The notes below the pieces were generated by a model. It searched no databases, had not been told where the DNA came from, and saw only the letters and a program-made list of their open reading frames with translations. A program made the position numbers and the translations under genes. From Neobacillus sp. CF12 (GTDB taxonomy: Bacteria > Bacillota > Bacilli > Bacillales > Cytobacillaceae): a DNA stretch of 64,000 nt. The stretch is taken from the NCBI RefSeq assembly GCF_030348765.1, contig NZ_JAUCEU010000007.1, positions 4,437,501-4,501,500 of the forward strand, given 5' to 3'. Of this stretch, positions 34,907-43,339 are shown piece after piece; the first letter of the stretch is position 1; each line of letters begins with the position of its first letter.

Positions 34907-36064
34907 TTATTTCCGCTGTGCAGACAAGAATACTTTGTGTGCAGCTGTCAATCCTGCCCCTGGTTCGAAGGAGTAGGAGAAATCTTGTAAGCCGGCTTCG
35001 ATGAGCGACAGTGCTTGAAGGATATCGCTAGGGAAGCAGTAGCCCATATGCCCGAATCTGAAAATCTTCCCTTGGAGATGACCAAGACCGCCTGCAAAAT
35101 CCAGGTGATATTTCTCCTTTAAGTGTCCAATGAACGAGGAAGCAACAATTCCTTCAGGTGCACATATCGCAGTAATTGTTGGTGAGGCATATTCATCAGA
35201 TGTCAACAAATCAATCGAAAGTGCCTTCATCGCTTCACGAACCATATTCTTCATTAACGCATGTCTGGCAACTGTTTGTGCAAAACCGCCTTCCTCCTCA
35301 ATCAAATCACAGACAGCGGAAAGTCCAAAAATTAATGAAATCGCAGGCGTGTTGGGGGTCATCCCTTTTGATGCCCACTCACGATAGCTTAATAAATCCA
35401 AATAATAAGCAGGTTTATTCGTATTTTCTATCACTTTCCATGCTCGTTCACTAACGCTTAGCAGAGCAAGTCCAGGAGGGAGCATCATTGCTTTTTGTGA
35501 ACCGGTTACTAAAATATCAATTCCCCATTCATCCATTTCAGCCGGCGCTCCACCAAGACAGCTAACTCCATCAACAATAAATAGAGCGTCAGTTTGTGTC
35601 CGAACAACCCTGGCTAATTTTTCAATCGGATTTAAAATTCCTGTTGAGGTTTCGTTATATGTTGCAAAAACGGCCTTAATATTTGATAAAGGTTTAAGAA
35701 ACTCCGTTAGCTCTTCTTCCGTACAAGCCTCGCCCCAACTTTTCTCAAGTTTATGTACCTTGAAACCATATCGCTCACAAATCGATACGAAATAATTTCC
35801 AAAGGCTCCAACGGTGATGACAACGACTTCCTCTCCAGGAGAAACGGTATTTACAGCGGCCGCTTCTAATGCTGCCGTACCGCCTGATGGCAGAAGTAAA
35901 ATATCTTGCTTCGTTCCGAAAATCGGTTTTACACGATTGGTTGTTTCACGATATAACCGTACAAACTCTTCCGTGCGATGACTGATCATATCCTGGTTCA
36001 TGGCAAGTTGTACTCTTTTTGGAATTGGGGTAGGTCCCGGGTGTCTCAAAATATTTGGATACAT
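34907..36064 (-). CDS. Class V aminotransferase (alanine/serine-glyoxylate aminotransferase-like)
   Basis: PLP-dependent small-molecule aminotransferase, 385 aa. The N-terminal PGPTPIPKRVQLAMNQDMIS, the HR in ISHRTEEF, and the PLP lysine in LVTGSQKAMMLPPGLALLSV are hallmarks of the AGXT/PucG/serine-pyruvate subgroup. It probably transaminates glyoxylate or a purine-catabolism intermediate; the exact donor is unknown. ATG is preceded by CGGAGGG. It is monocistronic. Confidence 0.9.
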   Translation of the reverse strand: MYPNILRHPGPTPIPKRVQLAMNQDMISHRTEEFVRLYRETTNRVKPIFGTKQDILLLPSGGTAALEAAAVNTVSPGEEVVVITVGAFGNYFVSICERYGFKVHKLEKSWGEACTEEELTEFLKPLSNIKAVFATYNETSTGILNPIEKLARVVRTQTDALFIVDGVSCLGGAPAEMDEWGIDILVTGSQKAMMLPPGLALLSVSERAWKVIENTNKPAYYLDLLSYREWASKGMTPNTPAISLIFGLSAVCDLIEEEGGFAQTVARHALMKNMVREAMKALSIDLLTSDEYASPTITAICAPEGIVASSFIGHLKEKYHLDFAGGLGHLQGKIFRFGHMGYCFPSDILQALSLIEAGLQDFSYSFEPGAGLTAAHKVFLSAQRK

Positions 36065-36201
36065 ACGTTTCCCTCCGTTGATAGCAAGTATTTTTAAAAA
36101 TTAAAGGTTGTTTCCGTTTACATCTTTAACTCTATTATATAATACTTACAAATTTATGTAATTAAAATGACAAAAGCTTGAGGATATCCCCCAAGCTTCA
36201 G

Positions 36202-37867
36202 TTAGAAAGCGCCAGAGCCACCGCCGCCTCCACTCGTTCCACCGCCACTAGAACTGGAGCCTCCATCTCCGCTGCTGCCTGATGATTGATAAGCAGACCG
36301 AAAACTGGAGGAAGTGGTTGGTCCAATGTAGACAATAGAGTTGAATACCGCATCATTGCTATAATAGTTGTCTGGTGGAGTGAAAGCTTCGATTAGCTCA
36401 TCGTTTTTCCGATTTATTTCATTGCCACTTATGCCGATTCCGTAAATATAAGCACGCATGCGATCATCCTCAGACCATTTTTCCCAATCTGTTTGAGATG
36501 TTTCCTTAAAGCAAGTTTTAAACTGCTTCCAGTCAAAGGCAATCCTAGCACCTTCCCAGGTTTTTGGCCGATATAAAATTGAGTATAAAATGACCGTAAA
36601 AAACAGCAAGAGCGCCATAAAGAATGATCCTAAGAGATCATAAATCGGGAAAAAGAACAGAAACGGCAGCAAAAGTACGCTTGAAAAACCAATGACCAAA
36701 CGATAGGTTGTTTTATTTTCAAAAAGGGAATAACTATCCAGCTCCTGCTTTATGGCGTCTCTCCACTGGGCCTGAAATAAATGGAATTTATCATGGTTTT
36801 TCTTGTTTTTTGTATAGGCCGTTAGGTCGTCGAAGCTAAAGGTATTGTCGGAGCAAATTTTATCAAAAAGCCACTCCATCAGTACGTTTTCATGCTTTAA
36901 TGGGCTTTTTGGTTTCACTCGTTGAAAATGATCCTCTGCTGTTTTGGTCACTTACCCCTGGCGGACCAAATCAAGCAACCCTGCAGCCATCGCTTGAGCA
37001 GGAAGATAACTGTTGTTCGTAAAGAAGATTGTAGCCGGCAAACTCATGATTTGCTTTGGTACGGAACCGAATGTATTGCCTTCACGTAGGAGGTCATTTC
37101 GTCTGGAACGAGCAGTCATCCAATCTCTCACCATTAACAGAAATAAGATAATTGTAAAAGCGGGAAGTCCTATTGTACTGATCGTTGAAAGTGTTTCCCT
37201 TGTTTTTGCATCTTTAGCAACTTGCAGGTTAAGTTCTTGCTCTGCCTTAAGAATCTCCTCTTTCATTGGTTTATCTGCGGTGTGGGGTGCAGATGTGAAC
37301 AGGCTAGCAGGATAGGCCAGGCGGATATCAGCATTCGTACTGCTTGGAACATATCCTAATTTAAATAGGACAGATCCATCTTTTTGGATGGTTTCAGTAC
37401 TATATGCTTCGTCATATCCAAAAGCAATTATGTCATCAGAGATTCTCATAAGATGATTCATTTCTGTCATCGAAAAATGGCCAATAAAATTGGGCAACGT
37501 CTTGATAGACCTCCAGCCCATTTTCAATGGTGTAATGTAGTATTACAGTAATGGTTTCATCCTCGCCCTTACGGTGAATCTTATAAAGGTCGTCTTCTTG
37601 TTCAACTTTTAAACTTTTTCCATTCTCTGTTGCGGTAAATTGGCTGATGGCAGCAGATTCCTTCGGGATGATTTCACGACTGATTCCGTTAAACTCACCA
37701 TCAAACTGATATGTGTGTGATTCTTTCACTTCCACATTTCCATCCTTTAGCAAGAAAGCATCAATTTTCACATTGGTAATAGAAAATTCCACAGCAAAGC
37801 CTAGGGTTGGAAATAGGAAAAACAAAATCAAAGTGAATAGAATAATACTAGAAAGCCATTTTTTCAA
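36202..37867 (-). pseudogene. Broken DUF2207-type membrane protein gene (three fragments)
   Basis: Three fragments together resemble one DUF2207-type secreted/membrane protein of about 550 aa. Fragment 1 (37867-37436) has a signal peptide and beta domain ending FYWPFFDDRNES. Fragment 2 (37448 downward in another frame) runs from RISDDIIAFGYDEAYSTE through a membrane segment to LLDLVRQG. An in-frame TAA at 36952-36954 follows. Fragment 3 (36951-36202) carries two membrane segments and the Gly/Ser-rich tail GGGGSGAF typical of the family. The frame break near 37440 also seems to lack part of the usual sequence after YENL, so one sequencing indel would not repair it. Pseudogene likely; assembly error is the alternative. 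Confidence 0.8.
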
Positions 37868-38133
37868 TTAAACCACCTTCTTTCATAGTAGTAATACGAT
37901 TTAATGTAAAAGTGGTTTCGTAAGTGGTCTTTTATTTGGGGAAAAATTCAAAATGCTTTGTATGCATGAAACTGCTATTTAAGTTAAACATTTAATAAGG
38001 ATTATTCTAGTAGAAACGTGTAGAGTAATGTAGAATATCCATTTTGGTTGTTTATGTGTTTTTTATGTTTATTTTTAGGAGATAACATATAAGGTAATGA
38101 ATTTCATAAAATTTTAAAAAAGGGGGTGTTGTG

Positions 38134-38618
38134 ATGGGTAAGGAGTTTTCAAATCATAATTCTGTAAGAATGTCGTTCATTACAGCTGCCATCATAGGAA
38201 TCATCGGTATAGGTTTACTAACCATTCATGTTTTTCTCGGTACATTGGTTTTGATGTTGGCAGTTGTTGCTTTCGGTATGTTTCATTATTTTGGAACGGA
38301 TACGACCGTTATCTGTCACGAAAAGGGCTTCACGGTGAAGTTGGTGAACAAAGTAAAGGGACCTCACTCCATGAATACGGGTGGGAAGAGGTTACCGAAA
38401 CCAAATACTATGATAACGAAAGTGGAGAAGATCATCTGACAACGCGCAGCATACTTGTTAAGACTGCAAGCGGTCAGGCGTTCAATCTTTATGCTATGAA
38501 AGGTTTTGATGAACTTATTTCCATTTTCAATCAAAAAACCAACCACTTGCCATATATGTGGAAGAAACGCAGCGAAATGTCTAGCATTTTTACGAAACAA
38601 GAACGGAATTTTTCTTAA
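38134..38618 (+). pseudogene. Small two-TM membrane protein gene with a frameshift
   Basis: The ATG at 38134, after AAAGGGGGTG, opens a frame with two membrane segments (SFITAAIIGIIGIGLLTIHV and LVLMLAVVAFGMF). After VKGPH at about 38370 that frame turns to unrelated sequence and stops at 38439. The next frame continues seamlessly as HEYGWEEVTETKYYDNE... to TAA at 38616-38618. One missing base (or two extra) near CACTCCATGAA explains this. Reconstituted length is about 160 aa; family not recognised. Confidence 0.75.
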
Positions 38619-38621
38619 CAA

Positions 38622-38650
38622 CACAGGAGGGTGACTTCCTGTTTTTTTGT
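38622..38650 (+). terminator. Weak terminator before the LOG-family gene
   Basis: ACAGGAGG-GTGAC-TTCCTGT followed by a seven-T run. Confidence 0.65.
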
Positions 38651-38712
38651 TTGTTTTACTTAGTAACTTTCACTATAATCAAAGTAAAAATGGAAACTTA
38701 GGGAGGCGCAGC

Positions 38713-39279
38713 ATGAAACGAGTAGCGGTCTATTGCGGTTCAAGTTTAGGTGCTTCAGAGGCTTATAAAATTGGAGCCATTCAATTGGGAAAAGAGCTAG
38801 CGAAACGGAATATTACGTTAGTTTACGGTGGTTCTAGCATTGGATTGATGGGCGCCGTTGCAGATACGGTGCTAAGTGAAGGCGGGCATGCGATTGGTGT
38901 CATTCCTAAGATTCTTGAGGAACGTGAAATCTCGCATAAAGGGTTGACGGAACTAATCACCGTTGAAACGATGCATGAGAGAAAAGCAAAAATGGCAGAC
39001 TTGGTTGATGGATTTGTCGTTTTGCCAGGCGGAACGGGTACACTTGAAGAGTTTTTCGAAGTATTCACATGGGGGCAAATTGGATTGCATAAAAAGCCGT
39101 GCGGTCTCCTCAATATCAATCACTATTATGACCCGCTGATCCGCTTGTTTGAGCATATGATTGACCAAAAGTTTTTGCAAGAAAAATTCCGTAATATGGC
39201 GATTATTGAGGAAGAGCCTGCTGCCTTACTGGAGAAATTTTTAAACTATGAGGCTCCTTCGGTGAAGGCATTTGAATAG
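38713..39279 (+). CDS. LOG-family nucleotide 5'-monophosphate phosphoribohydrolase (YvdD-like)
   Basis: Lysine-decarboxylase-like Rossmann protein, 188 aa, now known in this family to cleave ribose-5-phosphate from (cytokinin) nucleoside monophosphates. The signature VLPGGTGTLEEFFEV (PGGxGTxxE) and GSSIGLMGAVAD are visible. I start at the ATG for MKRVAVYCGSS, just after AGGGAGG. It stands alone, followed by a terminator shared with the convergent small gene. Confidence 0.93.
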   Translation: MKRVAVYCGSSLGASEAYKIGAIQLGKELAKRNITLVYGGSSIGLMGAVADTVLSEGGHAIGVIPKILEEREISHKGLTELITVETMHERKAKMADLVDGFVVLPGGTGTLEEFFEVFTWGQIGLHKKPCGLLNINHYYDPLIRLFEHMIDQKFLQEKFRNMAIIEEEPAALLEKFLNYEAPSVKAFE

Positions 39280-39288
39280 GCAAAGCAA

Positions 39289-39319
39289 AAGCAGTGAATA
39301 GATCACTGCTTTTACTTTT
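39289..39319. terminator. Bidirectional terminator
   Basis: AAAAGCAGTGA-ATAGA-TCACTGCTTTT with T-runs on both strands, between the LOG-family gene and the convergent small membrane protein gene. Confidence 0.88.
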
Positions 39320-39338
39320 AGGCTGGGAATAGGCCATT

Positions 39339-39605
39339 TTAATATAGTGCTAGGATGGATAAGTAAATACAGAAAGCTGCCAGAGCAAATAAGATGATTG
39401 CTATTATTCGATTCATTCTCATCTTTATTCCAAGAGCAGAAAAAAAGATGGCTGCCGCTAATTTGGATAAACCCTCATAAAAAGCGTTATTCGAAAAAGC
39501 GGAACTGCTGAAAATGACGGAGGATAGGAAAGTTATCGAGAGTAATAATCTAAACCACAGAGGCTCTTTTAGGAAAAATTGAATCATAAATTTTATTCGC
39601 TGCAC
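39339..39605 (-). CDS. Small membrane protein, 88 aa
   Basis: Not recognised. About three hydrophobic segments (FRLLLSITFLSSVIF, LAAAIFFSALGIKM, IIAIILFALAAFCIYLSILA) and a basic N-terminus. I choose a GTG start about six nt after AAAGGGGGG; a longer frame begins 16 codons upstream without such a site. Confidence 0.7.
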   Translation of the reverse strand: MQRIKFMIQFFLKEPLWFRLLLSITFLSSVIFSSSAFSNNAFYEGLSKLAAAIFFSALGIKMRMNRIIAIILFALAAFCIYLSILALY

Positions 39606-39694
39606 GATGGGCCCCCCCTTTTTAAAAGCATATGGTAAGTATATCAATAACATCCCTTCACGCTAATATCTATTTGATTACTGTCAAAAACAGT

Positions 39695-39845
39695 CTGCAA
39701 TTGTAACACCGAACTATCTGTTCGACAAAAATTTCCCGGAAAATGTATCAAAATCCACCTTATAAAGAGATTCCGGCACTTTTAATCAAACGATTAATTA
39801 AGAAGGGATTTGTTGAATGGTGCCGAAATTATAATAAACAAGAGA
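39695..39845 (+). repeat. Dispersed ~150-bp repeat with TTAATCAAACGATTAA palindrome, copy 1
   Basis: Shares with 43070-43205 the blocks CGAACTATCTGTTCGACAAA and TTTTAATCAAACGATTA and the same order of sequence between. The palindrome TTAATC-AAAC-GATTAA is exact here. CGGCAC and GTGCCG (about 39774 and 39821) bracket it. It lies just upstream of the ThuA-like gene. Confidence 0.65.
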
Positions 39846-39858
39846 GGATGGATGAACC

Positions 39859-40488
39859 TTGATAAAAATAGCGGCATTAGTAGGAGATTATTGGCACCCC
39901 GGTGATGATGCCAAAGCAGGCTTAGAAGCAGCAATTAATAGAATACCAAACAAGGCAGAAATAGAATTACAGTACATTACATACGAGGAAGTTTCTCAAG
40001 TACTTGATAGCCAACCAGACCTTTTTATCAATGCAAAAATGAATGTGCTTAACCCAAGAGATGAACAATTAGTCACTTGGTTAACAGAGGAAATTGATGA
40101 GAAGATTGCAAACTATGTAAAAAACGGTGGTAGTGTCTTAGCTTGGCATGCTGGTATGGCTGGATATCCAAAGCAAACTCGTTACACCCAAATGCTTCGG
40201 GGAGCTTTTGATTACCATCCACCAGGACTGCAAGAGGTTACTTATATGCAAGTTGATAAGTCATTTACACTACTTGATGAGCATTATTTTGTTCACTGTG
40301 ATGTGAACAATACAGAAGTGGATCTCCGGAGTACCGGAGAATCTGGGGATTCTATTGCATGCTGGAAGCATTCCTATGGAAAAGGAAAAGTATGCTGCTT
40401 TACTCCAGCACATACGAAAGAAGGGATGTTAAATGAAAACATCTCCCTTTTGTTAGCCGCAAAAATAAATTGGATGTTAGGAATGTAG
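39859..40488 (+). CDS. ThuA-like / trehalose utilisation domain protein
   Basis: Glutamine amidotransferase-like fold of the ThuA family, 209 aa. It begins KIAALVGDYWHPGDDAKAGL and contains LAWHAGMAGYPKQTRYTQML and GDSIACWKHSYGKGKVCCFT, the spacing seen in ThuA-like proteins. These are usually linked to sugar or cofactor metabolism; the reaction is not well defined. Start is TTG after GAGAGGATGG. Monocistronic. Confidence 0.8.
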   Translation: MIKIAALVGDYWHPGDDAKAGLEAAINRIPNKAEIELQYITYEEVSQVLDSQPDLFINAKMNVLNPRDEQLVTWLTEEIDEKIANYVKNGGSVLAWHAGMAGYPKQTRYTQMLRGAFDYHPPGLQEVTYMQVDKSFTLLDEHYFVHCDVNNTEVDLRSTGESGDSIACWKHSYGKGKVCCFTPAHTKEGMLNENISLLLAAKINWMLGM

Positions 40489-40495
40489 TAATTTA

Positions 40496-40528
40496 AAAGG
40501 CAATCGTCATGCGAATGCCTTTTTGGTT
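40496..40528. terminator. Terminator between the ThuA-like and zinc-ribbon genes
   Basis: AAAAGGCA and TGCCTTTTT pair around a 12-nt loop, with T-runs on both strands. Confidence 0.75.
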
Positions 40529-40530
40529 AT

Positions 40531-40716
40531 TTATTTACTTTTCCCTGGGTGTAAAATTTTGATTAGCAGTACTTCACCACAAGAGGTGCAGACTGTGAAG
40601 TTTTGTTCGGAACCCTTGGTAAAGCTTTTTTCTAACGAGCGAAGAAGTTTATGGTCACTGGCTTTGGTAAATGAAGTTCCACCGCATTCTAGACATTTTT
40701 TTATCTTTAAATCCAT
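40531..40716 (-). CDS. Small zinc-ribbon protein, 61 aa
   Basis: Two CxxC knuckles, KKCLECGGTSF and TVCTSCGEVLL, about 32 residues apart form a zinc ribbon. Lysine-rich and without membrane segments. The ATG is preceded by AAGGTAGGTG. Function unknown; nucleic-acid binding is possible from the fold type. Confidence 0.75.
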   Translation of the reverse strand: MDLKIKKCLECGGTSFTKASDHKLLRSLEKSFTKGSEQNFTVCTSCGEVLLIKILHPGKSK

Positions 40717-40824
40717 ATCACACCTACCTTAAACAAATTCCAATCAACAGACGAGACATTCCACAAAAAGCTTCTCGTCTTTAGAAGTTATTCATTCAGA
40801 TAGATAGAAATGTTTCTTTTTCAC

Positions 40825-40935
40825 AAAAAAAAGATTCGGCCGGTTGCCGAATCCAAAAGAAATCTTATAAAAGGGGGTTATGGAAGAGAGAGAAAAAAGT
40901 TTGTCCTCTTCATGTATCTATCTTATCCCTTAAGT
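40825..40935 (-). ncRNA. Candidate small RNA or long 3' UTR with C-rich segment and terminator
   Basis: On the minus strand an unstructured pyrimidine-rich stretch (CTCTCTCTTCCATAACCCCC) is followed by GGATTCGGCAACCGGCCGAATC and eight T residues, a strong intrinsic terminator at about 40826-40855. C-rich loop plus terminator is the layout of many Firmicute regulatory RNAs. It could equally be the 3' end of the yvrJ-like transcript starting at 41138. No promoter is certain. Confidence 0.35.
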
Positions 40936-41000
40936 ATGAACAAACTATGAACAAAGGTTTACGTTTCTATTAATTTTAAAAACCCACCTAAGTTTAGTGT

Positions 41001-41138
41001 TCATGCCTTCATGCGTTCAGGTAGATTTTGAATCGATTGGACCACCATATCTAGCTTTGTCTCTATCCGATATAGCAAGTAGAGGGTGACAACGATTGGA
41101 AATCCTACCTCACTGATGAGAGCTATCATCTGCTCCAC
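41001..41138 (-). CDS. YvrJ family small protein, 45 aa
   Basis: Starts GTG with GGAGTG upstream and reads VEQMIALISEVGFPIVVTLY, then LLYRIETKLDMVVQ and a short tail. The GFPIVVTLYLLYRIE core is the YvrJ family hallmark: a small membrane-associated protein of unknown function found in spore formers. Below the usual 60-aa cut-off for ORF callers. Confidence 0.85.
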   Translation of the reverse strand: MEQMIALISEVGFPIVVTLYLLYRIETKLDMVVQSIQNLPERMKA

Positions 41139-41256
41139 GCGATTTCACTCCTTTCTTTTAATAATGCCGGCTTCACCCTTTATATATAGAAAAAAGGGCA
41201 TAAAGGACATGGTTGAAAAAATAAAAATTGGTCACTATCTTACTAGTTTAATTTAA

Positions 41257-41284
41257 ATGAGACTAGCCAATATTGTGCTAGTCT
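41257..41284 (-). terminator. Terminator-like stem after the Spo0E-like gene
   Basis: GAGACTAGC and GCTAGTCTC form a perfect 9-bp stem just past the stop codon of the minus-strand gene. The T-run on that strand is weak. Confidence 0.6.
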
Positions 41285-41292
41285 CCTACTTG

Positions 41293-41484
41293 TTATACAA
41301 TCTGCGCAAGTTTTTCATCAAAATATTCATTCATCAGGCAATCAAGTTTGATCGAAAGACTTACATATTCGGATGTGTTTGGACCTGTACTATTATATAA
41401 ATTACTTAGTTTTACTCTGAGTTCAACAATGTCCATTAATAGTTTCGAGTTTTCAGTTTCAATAAATCTATCTGTTCTCATCAT
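41293..41484 (-). CDS. Spo0E-like aspartyl-phosphate phosphatase, 63 aa
   Basis: Small helical-hairpin regulator of the sporulation phosphorelay (Spo0E family dephosphorylates Spo0A~P). The pattern IVELRVKLSNLYNSTG followed by YVSLSIKLDCLMNEYF matches the family, including the SxxLD signature motif. Start is one of two adjacent ATG codons; AAGAGGTG immediately upstream suits the second better. It overlaps the upstream ORF by 4 nt. Confidence 0.85.
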   Translation of the reverse strand: MMRTDRFIETENSKLLMDIVELRVKLSNLYNSTGPNTSEYVSLSIKLDCLMNEYFDEKLAQIV

Positions 41485-41705
41485 ACACCTCTTATATTAT
41501 TTTGATCTGGTTTTGGAAGGGCAGAATGACTTGTTTTTTCTATTAAGAGATACAATTTTTCCAAAACCTTTCCGATAGTAACATAGTTCCTCAATGATGG
41601 AAACAGCTCTATAAATAGTGGAAAAATTGCGAAAGTCGTAAATAATTCTGGTATATCTTGATAGAGTCTTAGGGCTTTACCTAATCGTGTTTTTGGCAAA
41701 AACAT
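41481..41705 (-). CDS. Doubtful small ORF upstream of the Spo0E-like gene, 74 aa
   Basis: Begins MFLPKTRLGKALRLYQDIPE, has a hydrophobic stretch and then LRNYVTIGKVLEKLYLLIEK. No ribosome binding site is seen before its ATG. The ATGA overlap with the Spo0E-like gene is the main argument for it. Family not recognised. Confidence 0.4.
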   Translation of the reverse strand: MFLPKTRLGKALRLYQDIPELFTTFAIFPLFIELFPSLRNYVTIGKVLEKLYLLIEKTSHSALPKPDQNNIRGV

Positions 41706-41765
41706 GCTATTTTATAATAACGTCTAAATGGCAACATTTTATGTGCGGATGGTAAGCATTTTTAG

Positions 41766-41894
41766 CTGTTCAACATTCCGTCAAATCATTTCAAACAAAT
41801 TGTGAACTTAACACTATACCCATGTTATTAACTATTGAAATCCAATATAGTGTAAGTATAAAGAGCAAACAAAATTTGAAAGGCGGAATGACTT
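41766..41894 (+). promoter_or_regulatory. DoxX leader, copy 1
   Basis: About 130 nt nearly identical to 44112-44241 and 48648-48776. It contains CAACATTCCGTCA, TGTGAACTTAACACTATA, the perfect inverted pair ACACTATA (41811-41818) / TATAGTGT (41846-41853), a possible promoter TTGAAA-16-TATAAA, and the RBS region AAAGGCGGAATGACTT. GGAATG near the RBS is complementary to CATTCC at the 5' end. Confidence 0.75.
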
Positions 41895-42410
41895 ATGTTT
41901 AACAACTTTTTAAGAGAAAATAAAATCTCAGCAGCTATTTTAACAATTATTCGTTTATACCTTGGGTATGCTTGGTTCACAGCTGGTTTTGGTAAGATCA
42001 CAGGAGGATTTGATGCTTCAGGATACTTGAAAAATGCAGTAGCGAATCCGGTAAAAGGTCCAGATGGCAACATGGTTTACGGCTGGTATGCTAACTTCCT
42101 AGAAAGCTTTGCGCTACCTAATATTGATGTCTTTAACTTCATCGTTCCTTGGGGCGAAACATTAATAGGTTTAGGGCTTATGCTTGGATGTTTAACAACA
42201 GCAGCAATGTTCTTCGGATTAGTAATGAACTTCAGCTTTTTCTTAGCAGGAACAGTATCTCATAACCCAACAGACATTTTCTTAGGCTTCATCATCTTAA
42301 CAGCAGGCTTCAACGCTGGTAAATATGGTTTAGACCGCTGGGTAGTACCATTTATCCGTAAAACAACTAAGACTTACGTTGGTAAAGACAGGGCAAAAAT
42401 AACTGCATAA
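41895..42410 (+). CDS. DoxX family membrane protein, paralogue 1
   Basis: Integral membrane protein, 171 aa with about four hydrophobic segments. It begins MFNNFLRENKISAAILTIIR and contains the DoxX-like GYAWFTAGFGKITGGFDA. DoxX-type proteins such as CatD and MhqP of B. subtilis are linked to thiol/quinone stress; others associate with terminal oxidases or thiosulfate:quinone oxidoreductases. It has a slightly longer tail (KTTKTYVGKDRAKITA) than the other two copies here. ATG follows AAAGGCGG by 8 nt. A terminator follows (42419-42455). Confidence 0.9.
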   Translation: MFNNFLRENKISAAILTIIRLYLGYAWFTAGFGKITGGFDASGYLKNAVANPVKGPDGNMVYGWYANFLESFALPNIDVFNFIVPWGETLIGLGLMLGCLTTAAMFFGLVMNFSFFLAGTVSHNPTDIFLGFIILTAGFNAGKYGLDRWVVPFIRKTTKTYVGKDRAKITA

Positions 42411-42418
42411 AAGGTTTA

Positions 42419-42457
42419 CACAAAAAAGACAATTCCATAGGAGTTGTCTTTTTTTCT
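42419..42457. terminator. Terminator after DoxX paralogue 1
   Basis: AAAAAAGACAATTCC-ATAG-GAGTTGTCTTTTTTTC, with T-runs on both strands; also serves the convergent broken gene. Confidence 0.88.
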
Positions 42458-42471
42458 TAGAGTCTTTTGGG

Positions 42472-43001
42472 CTATTTTTTCCTGAGTGTTTTTATCGCTT
42501 TGATTAGTAGGAACGTATAGCCAATCATCAATCCATATCCAATAACGAAAATGAGGATTGGTACATAATCCGGGGTATCTAGTGAATCTGTTGACATTCC
42601 GGCTAAGAAAAGCGGCATGATTGGCAGCATAATTGCACCTGGCCCAGAACCAATCACAACCACGGCTCCAGACCCAATCACAATCCATGGCCAAACCGGT
42701 ATTTTGCAGCGGGTGCTGACAGAATAATAGGTTTTGGCTGAGGGGCTGAAATTCCGGTGTTTTTCACCTGTTGATAATCCTTTATTGCTGAAAATGCCTT
42801 TTTTAAACCCCAAATGGTCACTACAAGAATGCCTAGGACGATAGGGATATAAATGACGGTAAAAAAGCTGAATTCATCTGGTTTCCAAATTGGGATTGCA
42901 ATAGTAAGAAGCATGCCAGGCAAAGATTGCAGCAAAAATAACCCACCAGCAATAAGGACAAACCAAGCCCATAATGGGTTTTTCTTTTTTTGATTTTCCA
43001 T
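42472..43001 (-). pseudogene. Four-TM membrane protein gene with single-base frameshift and internal duplication
   Basis: The ATG at 43001 (AGGAG upstream) opens a frame to APAAK near 42700, then runs out of frame and stops at 42678. The -1 neighbour frame continues as KIPVWPWIVIGSGAVVV to the stop at 42472. The junction GCTGCAAAATACC would be repaired by one extra A in the A-run. The reconstituted protein has about 176 aa and two similar halves (PLWAWFVLIAGGLFLLQSLP and PVWPWIVIGSGAVVVIGSGP). Family not recognised. Confidence 0.75.
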
Positions 43002-43069
43002 GTAGTAGACTCCTAGAACTTTTTTACTATTATTATATGATTTTTAGAAAAAAAGGGAAATTCTAGGTG

Positions 43070-43205
43070 AATACTGCCAAACTATTTATCGACAGAAATT
43101 TCGCTGAAAAACAGTTAAAATTCCGTTATTCGAAAGGGTTTGTAGTCGTTTTAATCAAACGATTAGTTAGGAAGAAAACAGTCAGAGTTTGCCGAATTTT
43201 CGACT
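43070..43205 (+). repeat. Dispersed ~150-bp repeat with TTAATCAAACGATTA palindrome, copy 2
   Basis: Second copy of the element at 39695-39845: CCAAACTATTTATCGACAGA corresponds to CGAACTATCTGTTCGACAAA of copy 1, followed by TTTTAATCAAACGATTAGTT. It lies upstream of the diguanylate cyclase gene. Nothing else is seen in 43002-43339 apart from AT-rich promoter-like sequence. Confidence 0.62.
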
Positions 43206-43339
43206 ATTAACAATGTTCATACTAAATTTTCCAATATTTATAGTAGAATTGTATTGTGAACCAATTTAAGTCTATTGAAAATGTAATCGCTTCATCATCT
43301 TGGTACAGTAAAGTTTTTTATTAAAAGGATGTTGATAAA

